A stretch of DNA of 59,728 bases. Origin: Ramlibacter sp. GTDB taxonomy: Bacteria; Pseudomonadota; Gammaproteobacteria; Burkholderiales; Burkholderiaceae_C. Below, piece after piece: positions 6,388 to 15,576 of this stretch (position 1 is the stretch's first letter; each line of letters starts with the position of its first letter). The stretch spans positions 1 to 59,728 of the forward strand of contig JAGRPN010000165.1 in NCBI GenBank assembly GCA_019449555.1. Direction: 5' to 3'. The position numbers and the translations under genes are program-made. The notes beneath the pieces were generated by a model. It worked only from the letters and a program-made list of their open reading frames with translations, was not told the origin of the DNA and searched no databases.

Positions 6388-8415
6388 ATGGCTGCGCCGT
6401 ACCTTCCCCAAATCCGCCTCTACCAGAACTGGCTGCGCGAGCAGCGCGGGCTGGCGTTCGACAGCTACGACGCGCTGTGGCGTTGGTCGGTCACGGACCT
6501 TTCCGGTTTTTGGCAAAGCGTGTGGGACTACTTCGACCTGCGCTCTCCCACAGCGCATCGGGCCGTGCTGGCGCAAGAGAAGATGCCGGGCGCGCGGTGG
6601 TTCGAGGGCGCGCAGTTCAACTACGCGCGGCAGGTGTTTCGCCACGTCGACAAGGCGCACGCGGCCGGCTTCCCGGCGGTCATCAGCCGCAACGAGAAGG
6701 GCCGACACCGGGAGCTGAGCTGGCCCGAACTGCGGCGCCAGGCCGCATCGCTGGCACTGCACCTGCGCGAGCAGGGCTTGCAGCCCGGCGACCGCGTCGC
6801 GGCCTACCTGCCCAACATCCCCGAAGCGATGGTGGCGTTCCTCGCCGTCATCAGTGTCGGCGGGGTGTGGAGCATCTGCGCGCCCGACATGGGGACCAAT
6901 GCCGTGCTCGACCGGTTCCGGCAGATCGAGCCGAAGGTGCTGATCGCGTGCGATGGTGTGAGCTACGGCGGCCGCGATTTCGACCGTACGGCCGTGGTGG
7001 CCGAAATGCGCGCCGCCTTGCCGAGCGTGCGCCACCTGATCGTGCACCGCAACCTGGCCCTCGACGCCGGCGCGCTGGACGCGCTGGCGCCGATGACCGA
7101 TCTGGCCGTTGCCACCGGGCGTGACGACGCGCAGACGGCGAGCTTCGAGCCGATGTGGCTCGCGTTCGACCACCCGCTGTGGATCGTCTATTCCAGCGGC
7201 ACGACGGGCTTGCCCAAGCCGATCGTGCATGGCCATGGCGGCACGGTGCTGGTCGCACTGGCGCTGAAAGTCCTGCACAACGACATCGGCTGCAGCTACG
7301 AGCGCAACAACTGGGGCGAGCGTTATCACTGGTACAGCTCCACCGGCTGGGTGATGTGGAACGCGCAGGTCAGCGGCTTGTTGCACGGCACCACCTGTTG
7401 CATCTACGACGGCAACCCGGGCGGGTCGAAGGACAAGCCGGACTGGACCGTGCTGTGGCGGTTCGCGGCGGAACTCGGCGTGACCTTTTTCGGCGCTGGC
7501 GCCGCGTTCTTCGCCAATTGCATGAAGGCCGGCGTCGATGTCGCGGCATGCGGCGACCTGCACTCGGTGCGCGCGCTCGGCACCACCGGGTCCCCCTTGT
7601 CGGAAGACGCTCAGCGCTGGGGCACGGAGCAGTTCGCGCGGATCGGAACGCCGGAAATCTGGTGGTGCAACATCTCGGGCGGCACGGATTTCGCCGGCGC
7701 CTTCATCGGCGGCAACCGGGAACTGCCGCTGGTGGCCGGCGAGATGCAGTGCCGCCTGCTCGGCTGCGCGGTCGAAGCGTGGAACGAGCAAGGCCAACCG
7801 GTGATCGGCGAGGTCGGCGAGCTGGTCTGCACGAAACCCATCCCGTCGATGCCGCTGTACTTCTGGGGCGACGACGGCAACCAGCGCTACCTGTCCTCCT
7901 ACTTCGACATGTACCCCGGCGTGTGGCGGCATGGCGACTGGCTCAAGATCACGCCGGCGGGCGGCTGCATCATCTACGGCCGCAGCGACGCGACCATCAA
8001 CCGGCACGGCCTGCGCATGGGCACCAGCGAGCTGTACAGCGCCGTGGAGGCGCTGCCCGAAGTGCTGGACGCGCTGGTGGTCGACCTGGAGTACCTGGGC
8101 CGCGAAAGCTACATGCCGCTCTTCGTGGCGCTGCGCCCCGGCGTGCGGCTGGACGACGGCATGAAGGCGCGCATCAACCAGGCCGTCAGGACGGCGCTGT
8201 CGCCGCGCTTCGTGCCGGACGAGATTCTCGAAGTGCCGGAGATCCCGCGCACGCTTTCGGGCAAGAAGCAGGAGCTGCCGATCAAGAAGCTATTGCTGGG
8301 CCATCCGCTCGAAAAGGTCGTCAACAAGGACGCGATGGCGAATCCGGCTTGCCTCGACTGGTACGTGGCCTTCGCGCAGCGGCGCCGGACGGCAGGGGCG
8401 TCGCGGCCCGCGTGA
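6388..8415 (+). CDS. aacS: Acetoacetyl-CoA synthetase
   Basis: This 675-residue AMP-forming ligase activates acetoacetate with ATP and CoA. It has the adenylation signature YSSGTTGLPKPIVHG near residue 270, the WVMWN stretch typical of acetoacetyl-CoA synthetases, a WWCNISGGTDF core motif, WRHGDW with the hinge aspartate, and a C-terminal SGKKQELPIKK with the catalytic lysine. Length agrees with the family. The start is the ATG at 6388, just after the TetR-controlled intergenic region. It would feed acetoacetate from ketone or poly-hydroxybutyrate breakdown into central metabolism. Confidence 0.92.
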   Translation: MAAPYLPQIRLYQNWLREQRGLAFDSYDALWRWSVTDLSGFWQSVWDYFDLRSPTAHRAVLAQEKMPGARWFEGAQFNYARQVFRHVDKAHAAGFPAVISRNEKGRHRELSWPELRRQAASLALHLREQGLQPGDRVAAYLPNIPEAMVAFLAVISVGGVWSICAPDMGTNAVLDRFRQIEPKVLIACDGVSYGGRDFDRTAVVAEMRAALPSVRHLIVHRNLALDAGALDALAPMTDLAVATGRDDAQTASFEPMWLAFDHPLWIVYSSGTTGLPKPIVHGHGGTVLVALALKVLHNDIGCSYERNNWGERYHWYSSTGWVMWNAQVSGLLHGTTCCIYDGNPGGSKDKPDWTVLWRFAAELGVTFFGAGAAFFANCMKAGVDVAACGDLHSVRALGTTGSPLSEDAQRWGTEQFARIGTPEIWWCNISGGTDFAGAFIGGNRELPLVAGEMQCRLLGCAVEAWNEQGQPVIGEVGELVCTKPIPSMPLYFWGDDGNQRYLSSYFDMYPGVWRHGDWLKITPAGGCIIYGRSDATINRHGLRMGTSELYSAVEALPEVLDALVVDLEYLGRESYMPLFVALRPGVRLDDGMKARINQAVRTALSPRFVPDEILEVPEIPRTLSGKKQELPIKKLLLGHPLEKVVNKDAMANPACLDWYVAFAQRRRTAGASRPA

Positions 8416-8418
8416 GCC

Positions 8419-9327
8419 TCAGACCGGGCTCGCCGCGTCGCGTTGCTGCGCAGCTTCGTCCTCCAGCGCGTCGAGGAACACCCGCACCTTGGCGGGCACC
8501 AGCCGGCGGCCCGGCAACAGCGCGTAGATGCGCAGCGGTGCGCACTGCCACTGCGGCAACACGCGCACCAGCCGCCCTTGCGCCATGCCCTGCGCGCAAA
8601 ACGTCGCGGTGATGCGCGCAACGCCGATGCCTGCTATCGCCGCCTCCAGCCGCACGCCGGCATTGCCGCTGCGCAGGCGCGGGTTGCGCACCTCCACGGT
8701 GGCCACGGCGCCGTCCGGGCCGGTGAAATCCCACACCGTGTCGTCGCCGCCGGCGAGCAGCGGCAGCAGGTGCAGCTCATCGGGCACGGTCAGCGGCGGG
8801 CAGTTTGCCACCAGGGCGGGCGCTGCGAACAGGCCGCGCTCGAGCGAATAGACGCGCCGCGTCACCACGGTGGAGGGCGCGAAGCTGTGCTCGATGGCGG
8901 AAAAGACAATGTCGTAATGGCGCTCGAACAGCGCGACGCGGGCGTGCTCCACGTCCATCTGGACTTTCAATTGCGGATGGGCCGCCATGATCCGGCAAGC
9001 GACCGACGCGAGGTGATGCGCCCCGAATTCATAAGGAGCGGCGATGCGCAACGTGCCCTGCACCTGGGCGCCCTTGGCCATCGCGTCCACCGCGAGCTCG
9101 CGCAGCTGCGACAGCGGCTTGGAAACGTCACGGTAGAGCGACTCGCCGGCGTCGGTGAGGCGCAGCTGGCGCGTCGTGCGCTCCAGCAGCCGGGTGCCCA
9201 ATTGCTCCTCCAGCCGCGCTACCGAGGCGCTGAGGCTGGACTTGGGGCGGTCGAGCGCCCGCGCCGCGGCCGTGAACCCGCCGTGGTCCACCACCTGGCA
9301 GAAGGCATCGAAGTCGTCCCAGTTCAT
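8419..9327 (-). CDS. LysR-family transcriptional regulator
   Basis: This 302-residue regulator has the LysR N-terminal winged helix (FCQVVDHGGFTAAARALDRP, then LSASVARLEEQLGTRLLERT) and a periplasmic-binding-protein-like effector domain from about residue 90. It ends 3 bases from the acetoacetyl-CoA synthetase stop (convergent) and is divergent from a Rieske oxygenase gene, 117 bases away. That arrangement makes the oxygenase gene its most likely target. The effector is unknown. Confidence 0.92.
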   Translation of the reverse strand: MNWDDFDAFCQVVDHGGFTAAARALDRPKSSLSASVARLEEQLGTRLLERTTRQLRLTDAGESLYRDVSKPLSQLRELAVDAMAKGAQVQGTLRIAAPYEFGAHHLASVACRIMAAHPQLKVQMDVEHARVALFERHYDIVFSAIEHSFAPSTVVTRRVYSLERGLFAAPALVANCPPLTVPDELHLLPLLAGGDDTVWDFTGPDGAVATVEVRNPRLRSGNAGVRLEAAIAGIGVARITATFCAQGMAQGRLVRVLPQWQCAPLRIYALLPGRRLVPAKVRVFLDALEDEAAQQRDAASPV

Positions 9328-9444
9328 TGTTCAGGATTCGGAACACAGAAGACAGCGCCACGGGATTGATGCAAATCAAAGCGCTCTCTACCATTGTCCC
9401 ATCCCACACCGCATCACGTGCCGAACGGCGCATGGAGGACTTTC

Positions 9445-10551
9445 ATGTTCTTGAAGAACTGCTGGTACGTCGCCGCCTGGGACCATGAGCTGATCGACGG
9501 CAAGCTGCTGGCCCGCACCCTCCTGGAAGAGGCGGTGCTGCTGTACAAGTCCGAGAGCGGCAAGGTCGTCGCGCTGCAGGACCGCTGCTGCCACCGCGGC
9601 ATGCCGCTGCACCTCGGACGCCGTGAGGGCGACAACGTCCGCTGCATGTACCACGGCCTGAAGTTCGACCCGTCGGGCAAGTGCATCCAGATCCCGGGGC
9701 AGGAAGTCGTGCCCGCCAAGCTCGGCGTCAGGAGCTATCCGGTCGTCGAGCGCGACCATCTCGTGTGGGTCTGGATGGGCGATGCGGCCAAGGCCAATCC
9801 CGACGAGATCATCGACTTCCCGTACCTGCGCGATCCGCAGTGGAAGGGCATTCCCGATTACATGCATTACGACGCCAACTGGCTGTTGATCGTGGACAAC
9901 CTGAGCGACTTCGCGCACCTGGCCTTCGTGCACACGAAGACCCTGGGCGGCTCCGAGGAATACGCTTATGTCACCAAGCCGGTGGCGGTCGAGCGGCTGC
10001 CCCGCGGCTTTCGCGTCGAGCGCTGGCACATGGACGCGGCGCCGCCCCCGTTCCACCGCAAGGTGCTCCCGGCCGCCGAAAAGGACAAGCACGTGGATCG
10101 CCGCAACATCGGCCACATGCACATCCCCGGCATCTTCTTCCTGGAGTCGATGTTCTCGCCGGCCGGCAGCGGCTCCGAGAAGGGCAACCGCGAAGGCACC
10201 CGCGAATACCGCAATTGCCAGTTCATGACGCCGGAGACACGCAACACCACGCACTTCTTCTGGACGTACCTGAACAACTACGAGGGCGAGGACCACAACA
10301 TTTCGCGCTCGCTGCACCAGAGCCTGATCGAAGGCTTCATGGAAGACAAGCACCTGATCGAGGCGCAGCAAAAGGTGCTCGACGCCGACCCGGAGTTCAG
10401 GATGATGGCGGTCGCCGCCGACGCCGCGCTGTCGCACTTCCGCATGACGTTCGACAAGCTGGTCGCGCAGGAGCGCGCGGCCGAAGCCACGGCCCAGGCC
10501 GCGGCGCGGCCGGCGGTCAGGGCGCCGCACCAGGCCGGCATGGGGGCCTGA
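9445..10551 (+). CDS. Rieske non-heme iron oxygenase (VanA-like)
   Basis: This 368-residue protein is the oxygenase component of an aromatic ring-hydroxylating or O-demethylating system, most like vanillate O-demethylase VanA. The Rieske [2Fe-2S] ligands are C48, H50, C67 and H70; the mononuclear iron site is in DFAHLAFVH (D155, H158, H163). The ATG at 9445 has GGAGG nine bases upstream. No ferredoxin reductase partner (VanB type) is adjacent, so electrons must come from a protein encoded elsewhere. The divergent LysR gene probably controls it. The substrate, likely a methoxylated or carboxylated aromatic, cannot be read from sequence. Confidence 0.88.
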   Translation: MFLKNCWYVAAWDHELIDGKLLARTLLEEAVLLYKSESGKVVALQDRCCHRGMPLHLGRREGDNVRCMYHGLKFDPSGKCIQIPGQEVVPAKLGVRSYPVVERDHLVWVWMGDAAKANPDEIIDFPYLRDPQWKGIPDYMHYDANWLLIVDNLSDFAHLAFVHTKTLGGSEEYAYVTKPVAVERLPRGFRVERWHMDAAPPPFHRKVLPAAEKDKHVDRRNIGHMHIPGIFFLESMFSPAGSGSEKGNREGTREYRNCQFMTPETRNTTHFFWTYLNNYEGEDHNISRSLHQSLIEGFMEDKHLIEAQQKVLDADPEFRMMAVAADAALSHFRMTFDKLVAQERAAEATAQAAARPAVRAPHQAGMGA

Positions 10552-10560
10552 GGGCGGCCT

Positions 10561-11469
10561 CTACGCTCGGGCGGCGGCGGGCCGCCGGTTGACCAGCACG
10601 ATGCCGGCCGCGACCGCAGCCAAGGCAAGTATCAGTTGCAGCGTGAGCGGTTCCTTGAGCAAGGCGACGCCGAGCACCAAGGCGAACACCGGCGTGAGAA
10701 ACGTGAACGAGGACATCCGCGTCGCCGGGTAGTGCCTGAGCATCCACATCCACGCCAGGTAACTCGCGAACGCGCCGATCGCCGTCTGCAGCGCGAGCGA
10801 CCCCCAGGCATAGGCGGAGTAGTGCAGCGACCAGGTTTCGCCCAGCGCGAGCGAGAGCAGCGGCGCGACGACGGTCGTGACCGCCACCTGGTAGAACAGA
10901 GTCTTCTCGGCCGAGGCGCGCGACAGCGCGCTGGCGCGGATCACCAGCGTCGTGAGCCCCCACAGCATGCCCGCGGTCAGGGCGAAAGCATCGCCGCGCA
11001 ACTGCCGCGGCGTGCTGCCGCCCATGAACCCTTCGCTGAAGGCTGCGGCCACCGCGGCGAAAGCGATCGACATGCCGAACCACTGCACTGGCCGCAAGGT
11101 TTCCGAACGCACGAAGCGCGGCAGCAGCAGCGCCACCACGAACGGCGAGGTGTAGAGGAACACCGTGAGCCGCGAAGCGGTGGTGTCGCGCAGGCCCAGG
11201 TAGATGCAGGCGAACTCGCCGGCGAACAGGCTGCCCGCGAGCAGCCCGCCGCGCAGCGTGCCGTCGGGGTCGAACAGTTTCACGCCACGCGCCACGCACC
11301 ACAGCCACAGCAGCGCGGTGGCGCCGGCAAAGCGCAGCGACGCCTGCCACAGGGGCGGCACTTCCCCGACGGTGGTCTTGATCAGGATCTGCTGGAAACC
11401 CCAGAAAGCGCAGCAGGCCAGCAGCAGTGAAACCGCGAGCGCGTCGAGGTGCTGTTTTCGATCGGTCAT
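10561..11469 (-). CDS. EamA-family drug/metabolite transporter
   Basis: This roughly 302-residue inner-membrane protein has ten predicted spans in two EamA repeats, with typical CCAFWGFQQILIK at the first span and FLTPVFALVLGVALLKE at the second repeat. I placed the start at the ATG at 11469, just before the first span. An alternative ATG at 11511 overlaps the stop of the Bug receptor gene as ATGA and would add 14 residues, so translational coupling is possible. It is the last gene of a minus-strand run (flavin reductase, MarR, hydrolase, Bug protein) and may export a pathway product or toxic analogue. Confidence 0.88.
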   Translation of the reverse strand: MTDRKQHLDALAVSLLLACCAFWGFQQILIKTTVGEVPPLWQASLRFAGATALLWLWCVARGVKLFDPDGTLRGGLLAGSLFAGEFACIYLGLRDTTASRLTVFLYTSPFVVALLLPRFVRSETLRPVQWFGMSIAFAAVAAAFSEGFMGGSTPRQLRGDAFALTAGMLWGLTTLVIRASALSRASAEKTLFYQVAVTTVVAPLLSLALGETWSLHYSAYAWGSLALQTAIGAFASYLAWMWMLRHYPATRMSSFTFLTPVFALVLGVALLKEPLTLQLILALAAVAAGIVLVNRRPAAARA

Positions 11470-11507
11470 CCGGTCGATGTTAGCTTGCGCCGCGCCGGTG
11501 CCGCGGC

Positions 11508-12476
11508 TCATTCCAGCTTGATGCCCGCGTCCTTCACGATCTTGCCCCAGCGCGCCAGCTCCTGCATCATGTACTCCGACATCGCCTCCGGCGTCGACGG
11601 GTCGGGCTCCACGCCCGCGCCGAACAGCGCTTTCTTCGTGTCGGGCGAGTTCATGAGCTGGCGGACTTCGGCATTGAGCTTGGCGACGATCTCGTGCGGG
11701 GTGCCCGCCGGCGCCAGCAGCGCGAGCCAGACCGAAGCGTCATAACCGGCAACGCCGGCTTCCTGCATGGTCGGAACATCGGGCAGTTGCGGAGCGCGTT
11801 TGGCCGTGGTGACGGCCAGGGCCCGCAGCCGCCCCTGGGGCACTTGCGCCAGCGCATTCGGCACGCCGGCGAAACTGCTCTCCACGACGCCGGCGACCAG
11901 ATCCTGGGCGGCGCCGGAGCTGCCCCGGTAAGGCACGTGCTTGAGCGGCGCCCCGGTGAGCGCCACGAACAGCCCGCCCATGAGGTGCTGCGAGCTGCCG
12001 TTGCCCGACGACGCGTAGTGGATGGTGTCGGGCGCGGCCTTGGCCAGCGCGATGAACTCCTTCACGTTGCGCGCCGGCACCTTGGGATTGACCAGCAGGA
12101 CGTACGGCGAGTCCACCAATTTGCCCACCACCGTGAAGCTCTTGATCGGATCGTAGGGCAGGCTCTTGTAGATCCACGGGCTGATCACATGCGTGCTGGA
12201 GACCATCAATAGCGTGTAGCCGTCCGGCGCCGCCTTCGCCACGAAATCGCTGCCGATCGTGGAGCCCGCGCCCGCCTTGTTCTCGATCACGAACTGCTGC
12301 CCCATGGCGGCCGACAATTTCTGCCCCAGGATGCGCGCCACCACATCGGTGAAACCGCCGGGCGCGAACGGCACGATGATGCGCACCGGCTTGTTCGGAT
12401 AGGCCTGGCCGAGCGCGGCCGAGACCGATAGCGCAAACAAGGGCGCCAGCAACAGGGACTTCATTTTCAGCTTCAT
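11508..12476 (-). CDS. Bug-family tripartite tricarboxylate receptor protein
   Basis: This 322-residue protein has a signal peptide (about residues 1-24, ending ALGQA) and the Bug/TctC fold signature YPNKPVRIIVPFAPGG right after it, then AKAAPDGYTLLM and HVPYRGSSGAAQDL. Such periplasmic receptors bind carboxylates or related small molecules, often aromatic or heterocyclic acids, in Burkholderiales. No TctA/TctB membrane partner is next to it, as is common for Bug genes. It lies 5 bases from the upstream hydrolase gene in a catabolic operon, so its ligand may be the pathway substrate. Confidence 0.93.
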   Translation of the reverse strand: MKLKMKSLLLAPLFALSVSAALGQAYPNKPVRIIVPFAPGGFTDVVARILGQKLSAAMGQQFVIENKAGAGSTIGSDFVAKAAPDGYTLLMVSSTHVISPWIYKSLPYDPIKSFTVVGKLVDSPYVLLVNPKVPARNVKEFIALAKAAPDTIHYASSGNGSSQHLMGGLFVALTGAPLKHVPYRGSSGAAQDLVAGVVESSFAGVPNALAQVPQGRLRALAVTTAKRAPQLPDVPTMQEAGVAGYDASVWLALLAPAGTPHEIVAKLNAEVRQLMNSPDTKKALFGAGVEPDPSTPEAMSEYMMQELARWGKIVKDAGIKLE

Positions 12477-12481
12477 GATGT

Positions 12482-13396
12482 TCACCCCTTGTACGCCGGT
12501 TCCGGCAGCGTGAAGAAAGCGTGCAGGATGCGATAGACCGTCATGTAGTTCTTCTGCTGGAAACTCGCGTGCGAGATGCCGGCCATGACGCTGAACTGCT
12601 TGTCCATGTTGGGCAGCAGCTTGAAGAACGCGATCAGGTCGTCCAGGCTGGCGATGCCGTCGTGCTCGCCGCGCAGGATGATCGAAGGCACCGTGATCTT
12701 TCGCGGGTCCACCAGCGGCAGCTTCGAGCACATGTCGACGTAGGTGCCGGTGGGCATCGAGTCGTCCAGCGACAGGATGGCGTCGGCAAACGCGTTGACG
12801 GTGGCCTGGTCGGCCGTGCCGGGATGATCGCGCTGGAAGATGCTGTGCACGAAGGCGCGGTCGATCGCGCGCCGGTTCTTCGCCAGGAAGTCGGGCAATT
12901 TCTTGCGGCGCTGCTCGAGGGTCGGACTGCCTTCGCCGGTCCACACGAATGCGTCGAGCGCGAGCCGGGCAACGCGTTCCGGATGCCGCTGCGTGAAGAG
13001 CGCGGCTTTCAGCGCGCCCGACGAGATGCCGTACATCAGCAATCTGTCCGCCCCGGTGTGCTGCAGCACGTACTGGCTTCCCGCCGCCAGGTCGTCGGCG
13101 CCGTTGCTGATATCGAAATTGATGTCGCGGGACTTGTCGGAGCGCCCGTACCCTTCGTTGTCCATGGTCCAGGTATCGAAACCCTGGTCCGAGAACCAGT
13201 CCATCGCGGAGGAGTAGGGCCGGCCGGGCACTTGCAGGTCGAACGTGGGCTGGGAAGCCATCGACGAGCCGTGCACGAAAAACAGCGTGCCGGCGCGTGG
13301 CACGTTGGGGGCCGCCTTCTTCTGCCACAGGAATAGCTTGACGTCGCCTTTGCGGGTCCAGTGTTCGACGCCGCCGGTCCATTTCACTTCGTCCAT
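12482..13396 (-). CDS. Alpha/beta hydrolase in the catabolic cluster
   Basis: This 304-residue protein has an alpha/beta-hydrolase core: FFVHGSSM oxyanion region, nucleophile elbow YGISSGALK, ILRGEHDGIA with the acidic residue, and a histidine in AGISHASFQ. There is no signal peptide. The start is the ATG at 13396 with GGAGA upstream. It directly precedes the Bug receptor gene and follows the MarR gene by about 105 bases. Within an N-heteroaromatic pathway it could hydrolyse an amide or ester intermediate, but the fold alone does not define the substrate. Confidence 0.87.
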   Translation of the reverse strand: MDEVKWTGGVEHWTRKGDVKLFLWQKKAAPNVPRAGTLFFVHGSSMASQPTFDLQVPGRPYSSAMDWFSDQGFDTWTMDNEGYGRSDKSRDINFDISNGADDLAAGSQYVLQHTGADRLLMYGISSGALKAALFTQRHPERVARLALDAFVWTGEGSPTLEQRRKKLPDFLAKNRRAIDRAFVHSIFQRDHPGTADQATVNAFADAILSLDDSMPTGTYVDMCSKLPLVDPRKITVPSIILRGEHDGIASLDDLIAFFKLLPNMDKQFSVMAGISHASFQQKNYMTVYRILHAFFTLPEPAYKG

Positions 13397-13501
13397 CGAA
13401 AGATGTCTCCTGGTTGATGTCGCGCTGGCCGCGCGCCGCCGCATTCTCCCATGGGCGGCGTGAAGCCGCAGGCGCCGCGATGGCGCCGCCCGAGCGGGCG
13501 G

Positions 13502-13930
13502 TCACGCGTGCTGCGCGAGCTTTTCCAGCAGTTTGCGCAGCGCGATCTTTTCGGTGGCGCCGAGCGTGCGCAGCATGCGCGCCTCGTGCTGCCTCGCTTC
13601 GTCCACCAGCGGCTTCACGAGCCGCTTGCCGGCGGCAGTCGCGCCCACGAGCGTGCAGCGCTGGTCGTTGGCGTCGGCGCGCAACGCGAGCCAGCCTTGC
13701 TCCGCCATGCGCTGCGCGAGCTTGGTCACGGTGGGCTGTTTGGCCAGCACTTCGTGCGCCAGCTGGCTCACGGTGAGTGGATCGCTGTCGTGCAGGATGG
13801 CCAGCACCCGCCACTCGATCGAGCTGAGGCCCGCGGCGCGCACGTGGGCATCGAAGTCCTTGTAGAGCGCGTGGTTGGCCTGGCCCAGCAGGTAGCCCAG
13901 GTAGCTGTCGACGAAACGGGTGCGGCCCAT
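13502..13930 (-). CDS. MarR-family transcriptional regulator (possibly NicR-like)
   Basis: This 142-residue regulator has the MarR winged helix-turn-helix (VLAILHDSDPLTVSQLAHEV, then TVTKLAQRMAEQGWL, and the wing with DANDQRCTLVG). It follows the flavin reductase gene by 18 bases on the same strand. The divergent NicX-like gene lies beyond that reductase, and the region between the two carries an inverted repeat at 14468-14485. In Pseudomonas the MarR protein NicR represses nicotinate genes and is relieved by a hydroxypyridine intermediate; a similar role here is inferred from context only. Confidence 0.9.
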   Translation of the reverse strand: MGRTRFVDSYLGYLLGQANHALYKDFDAHVRAAGLSSIEWRVLAILHDSDPLTVSQLAHEVLAKQPTVTKLAQRMAEQGWLALRADANDQRCTLVGATAAGKRLVKPLVDEARQHEARMLRTLGATEKIALRKLLEKLAQHA

Positions 13931-13948
13931 ATCAGCGCAAAGTGGTCG

Positions 13949-14458
13949 TCACAGCGCATGCTCGGTGTAGAACTGCCCGCCATGGAACAGCAGCGGCGAG
14001 GCGCCCTGCCGCCAGCTGCACCGCTCCACCTCGCCCACGAAGATCACATGGTCGCCTTCCTCGTAGCGGCTGCGGTTGAAGCATTCGAAAGTGGCGGCCG
14101 CGCCCACGAGCAGTGGTGCCCCGCCCGTGCCCTCCACGAAGCTCACGCCGGCGAAGCGGTCCAGCCCCTTGAGCGCGAACCGCTCCGCGAGCATCTTCTG
14201 GTCGGCAGCCAGCACGTTGATCGCATAGTGCGAGCCGGCGCGAAAGGCCGGCAGCGAGGCGGCGGCCTGCGACAGGCTCCACAACACCAGCGGCGGATCG
14301 AGCGACACCGAGTTGAAGGAATTCGCCGTGAGCCCGATGACCTTGCCTTCCGCGGTGCGCGCTGTCACGATCGTCACGCCGGTGGCGAACATGCCCAGCG
14401 CGGTGCGGAACTCCTGCGGCGAGAAGCTCGGCGGTTGCGCTTGGCGGGACGGGTTCAT
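13949..14458 (-). CDS. Flavin reductase (FMN-binding split barrel)
   Basis: This 169-residue protein belongs to the flavin reductase-like domain family: ALGMFATGVTIVTAR, GLTANSFNSVSLDPPLVLWS, and the C-terminal HVIFVGEVE. It reduces FMN or FAD with NAD(P)H and supplies free reduced flavin to a partner monooxygenase. The ATG at 14458 was chosen; an upstream in-frame ATG at 14482 falls in the divergent operator region. The acyl-CoA-dehydrogenase-like protein at 16394 is a credible oxygenase partner, which would make a two-component monooxygenase. Confidence 0.9.
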   Translation of the reverse strand: MNPSRQAQPPSFSPQEFRTALGMFATGVTIVTARTAEGKVIGLTANSFNSVSLDPPLVLWSLSQAAASLPAFRAGSHYAINVLAADQKMLAERFALKGLDRFAGVSFVEGTGGAPLLVGAAATFECFNRSRYEEGDHVIFVGEVERCSWRQGASPLLFHGGQFYTEHAL

Positions 14459-14467
14459 GGCGCTGGT

Positions 14468-14485
14468 TGCATGAATTTTCATGTA
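14468..14485. promoter_or_regulatory. Inverted repeat, candidate MarR operator
   Basis: TGCATGAATTTTCATGTA contains the inverted repeat CATGAA / TTCATG with a 2-base centre. It lies in the 50-base gap between the divergent flavin reductase and NicX-like genes, where a repressor would control both directions. It also overlaps the more distal possible start codons of both genes, which argues for the inner starts used here. Confidence 0.5.
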
Positions 14486-14508
14486 GTATGGCCGAAACCG
14501 GAAATCGC

Positions 14509-15576
14509 ATGTTGCAGGAAACCATAGAGCCCGCCTGGGTGGATGCCTTCCAAGCCGTGCTGGCGCGCTGTGCGCTGCGCCCGGGCGACACGGTGGCCGT
14601 GCTCAGCGAAAGCCAGAGCCGGCCGGTGTTGCCTCAGCTCGCCCGGCTGGCGGCTGCACGGCTGGGCAGCAAGGTGTTCGAGATCAACCTGCCGACGCCG
14701 TTCGAGGCGGGCCGCCCGCCGATCCGGTCGACCGGCGCCTCCACCGCGCTGCAGCAGATCGCGCCCGTGACTGTCGCGCTGGCCGCCAGCACGCTGGTGG
14801 TGGACTGCACGGTCGAAGGGCTGATGCACGCGCCGGAGTTGCCGGCCATCCTGCGCGGCGGTGCCCGCGTGATCTACGTGAGCAACGAGCATCCCGAAGC
14901 GCTGGCGCGCCTCGTGCCCGGCGACGCGCTCGAACCGCTGGTCAAAGAGCACGTCAAGCGCCTGCGTTCCGCGCGGACGATGCGGGTGACGTCCGCCGCC
15001 GGCACCGACCTCACCGTGGCCATGGCGGGCGCCACCTGCGGCGGCAACTGGGGCTACACCACGCGGCCGGGCACGATGACGCACTGGCCCGGCGGACTCG
15101 CGCTGGCGTTCCCCGCGGCGGGCACCGTCGACGGCACCCTGGTGCTCGCCGAGGGCGACGTGAACCTCACCTTCAAGCGCTACATCGAACGCGCCATCAC
15201 GCTGCGCATCGAGCGCGACCATGTCGTGCAGATCGAAGGCGCCGGCGTGGACGCGGAACTCATGCGCAGCTACATCGCCGCCTGGAGCGAGGACGCTCCG
15301 GCAGCGCGAGCGCAGCCGGACCGCAACGCCTACGCGGTCAGCCACGTCGGCTACGGCTTGAACGCGGCGGCGCGCTGGGACAGCATGGCGCTATACGACA
15401 AGCGCGATTTCAACGGCACCGAGCTGCGCGCCTTTGCCGGCAATTTCCTCTACAGCACCGGCGCGAACGAAATCGCGGGCCGCTACACGCGTGGCCATTT
15501 CGATCTGCCGCTGCGCAACTGCACGGTGGAGCTCGACGGGGTGGCGGTCGTGCAAAACGGCAAGGTGATGCCGTGA
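14509..15576 (+). CDS. nicX: 2,5-dihydroxypyridine 5,6-dioxygenase (NicX-like)
   Basis: This 355-residue cytoplasmic protein resembles NicX, the Fe(II) extradiol-type dioxygenase that opens 2,5-dihydroxypyridine to N-formylmaleamate. The family is related to M29 aminopeptidases. The C-terminal block is characteristic: SHVGYGL (H279), FAGNFLYSTGAN, and RGHFDLPLRNC (H330 and D332), matching in order and spacing the iron ligands known for NicX. I used the ATG at 14509; ATG 14488 is an alternative. Its stop overlaps the next gene as GTGA, so it is coupled to a NicD-like hydrolase, the next pathway step. Confidence 0.82.
   Translation: MLQETIEPAWVDAFQAVLARCALRPGDTVAVLSESQSRPVLPQLARLAAARLGSKVFEINLPTPFEAGRPPIRSTGASTALQQIAPVTVALAASTLVVDCTVEGLMHAPELPAILRGGARVIYVSNEHPEALARLVPGDALEPLVKEHVKRLRSARTMRVTSAAGTDLTVAMAGATCGGNWGYTTRPGTMTHWPGGLALAFPAAGTVDGTLVLAEGDVNLTFKRYIERAITLRIERDHVVQIEGAGVDAELMRSYIAAWSEDAPAARAQPDRNAYAVSHVGYGLNAAARWDSMALYDKRDFNGTELRAFAGNFLYSTGANEIAGRYTRGHFDLPLRNCTVELDGVAVVQNGKVMP

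Noticed and set aside
11508-13814. A 768-codon minus-strand frame joining the hydrolase region with the Bug receptor
   Set aside because: Only its last 322 codons are the true Bug gene; the front part is an out-of-frame shadow of the hydrolase and MarR genes.
14467-14508. Earlier starts for the NicX-like gene (TTG 14467, ATG 14488)
   Set aside because: The first lies within the inverted repeat and has no ribosome-binding site; the second gives a longer N-terminus than NicX relatives. ATG 14488 is kept only as an alternative.
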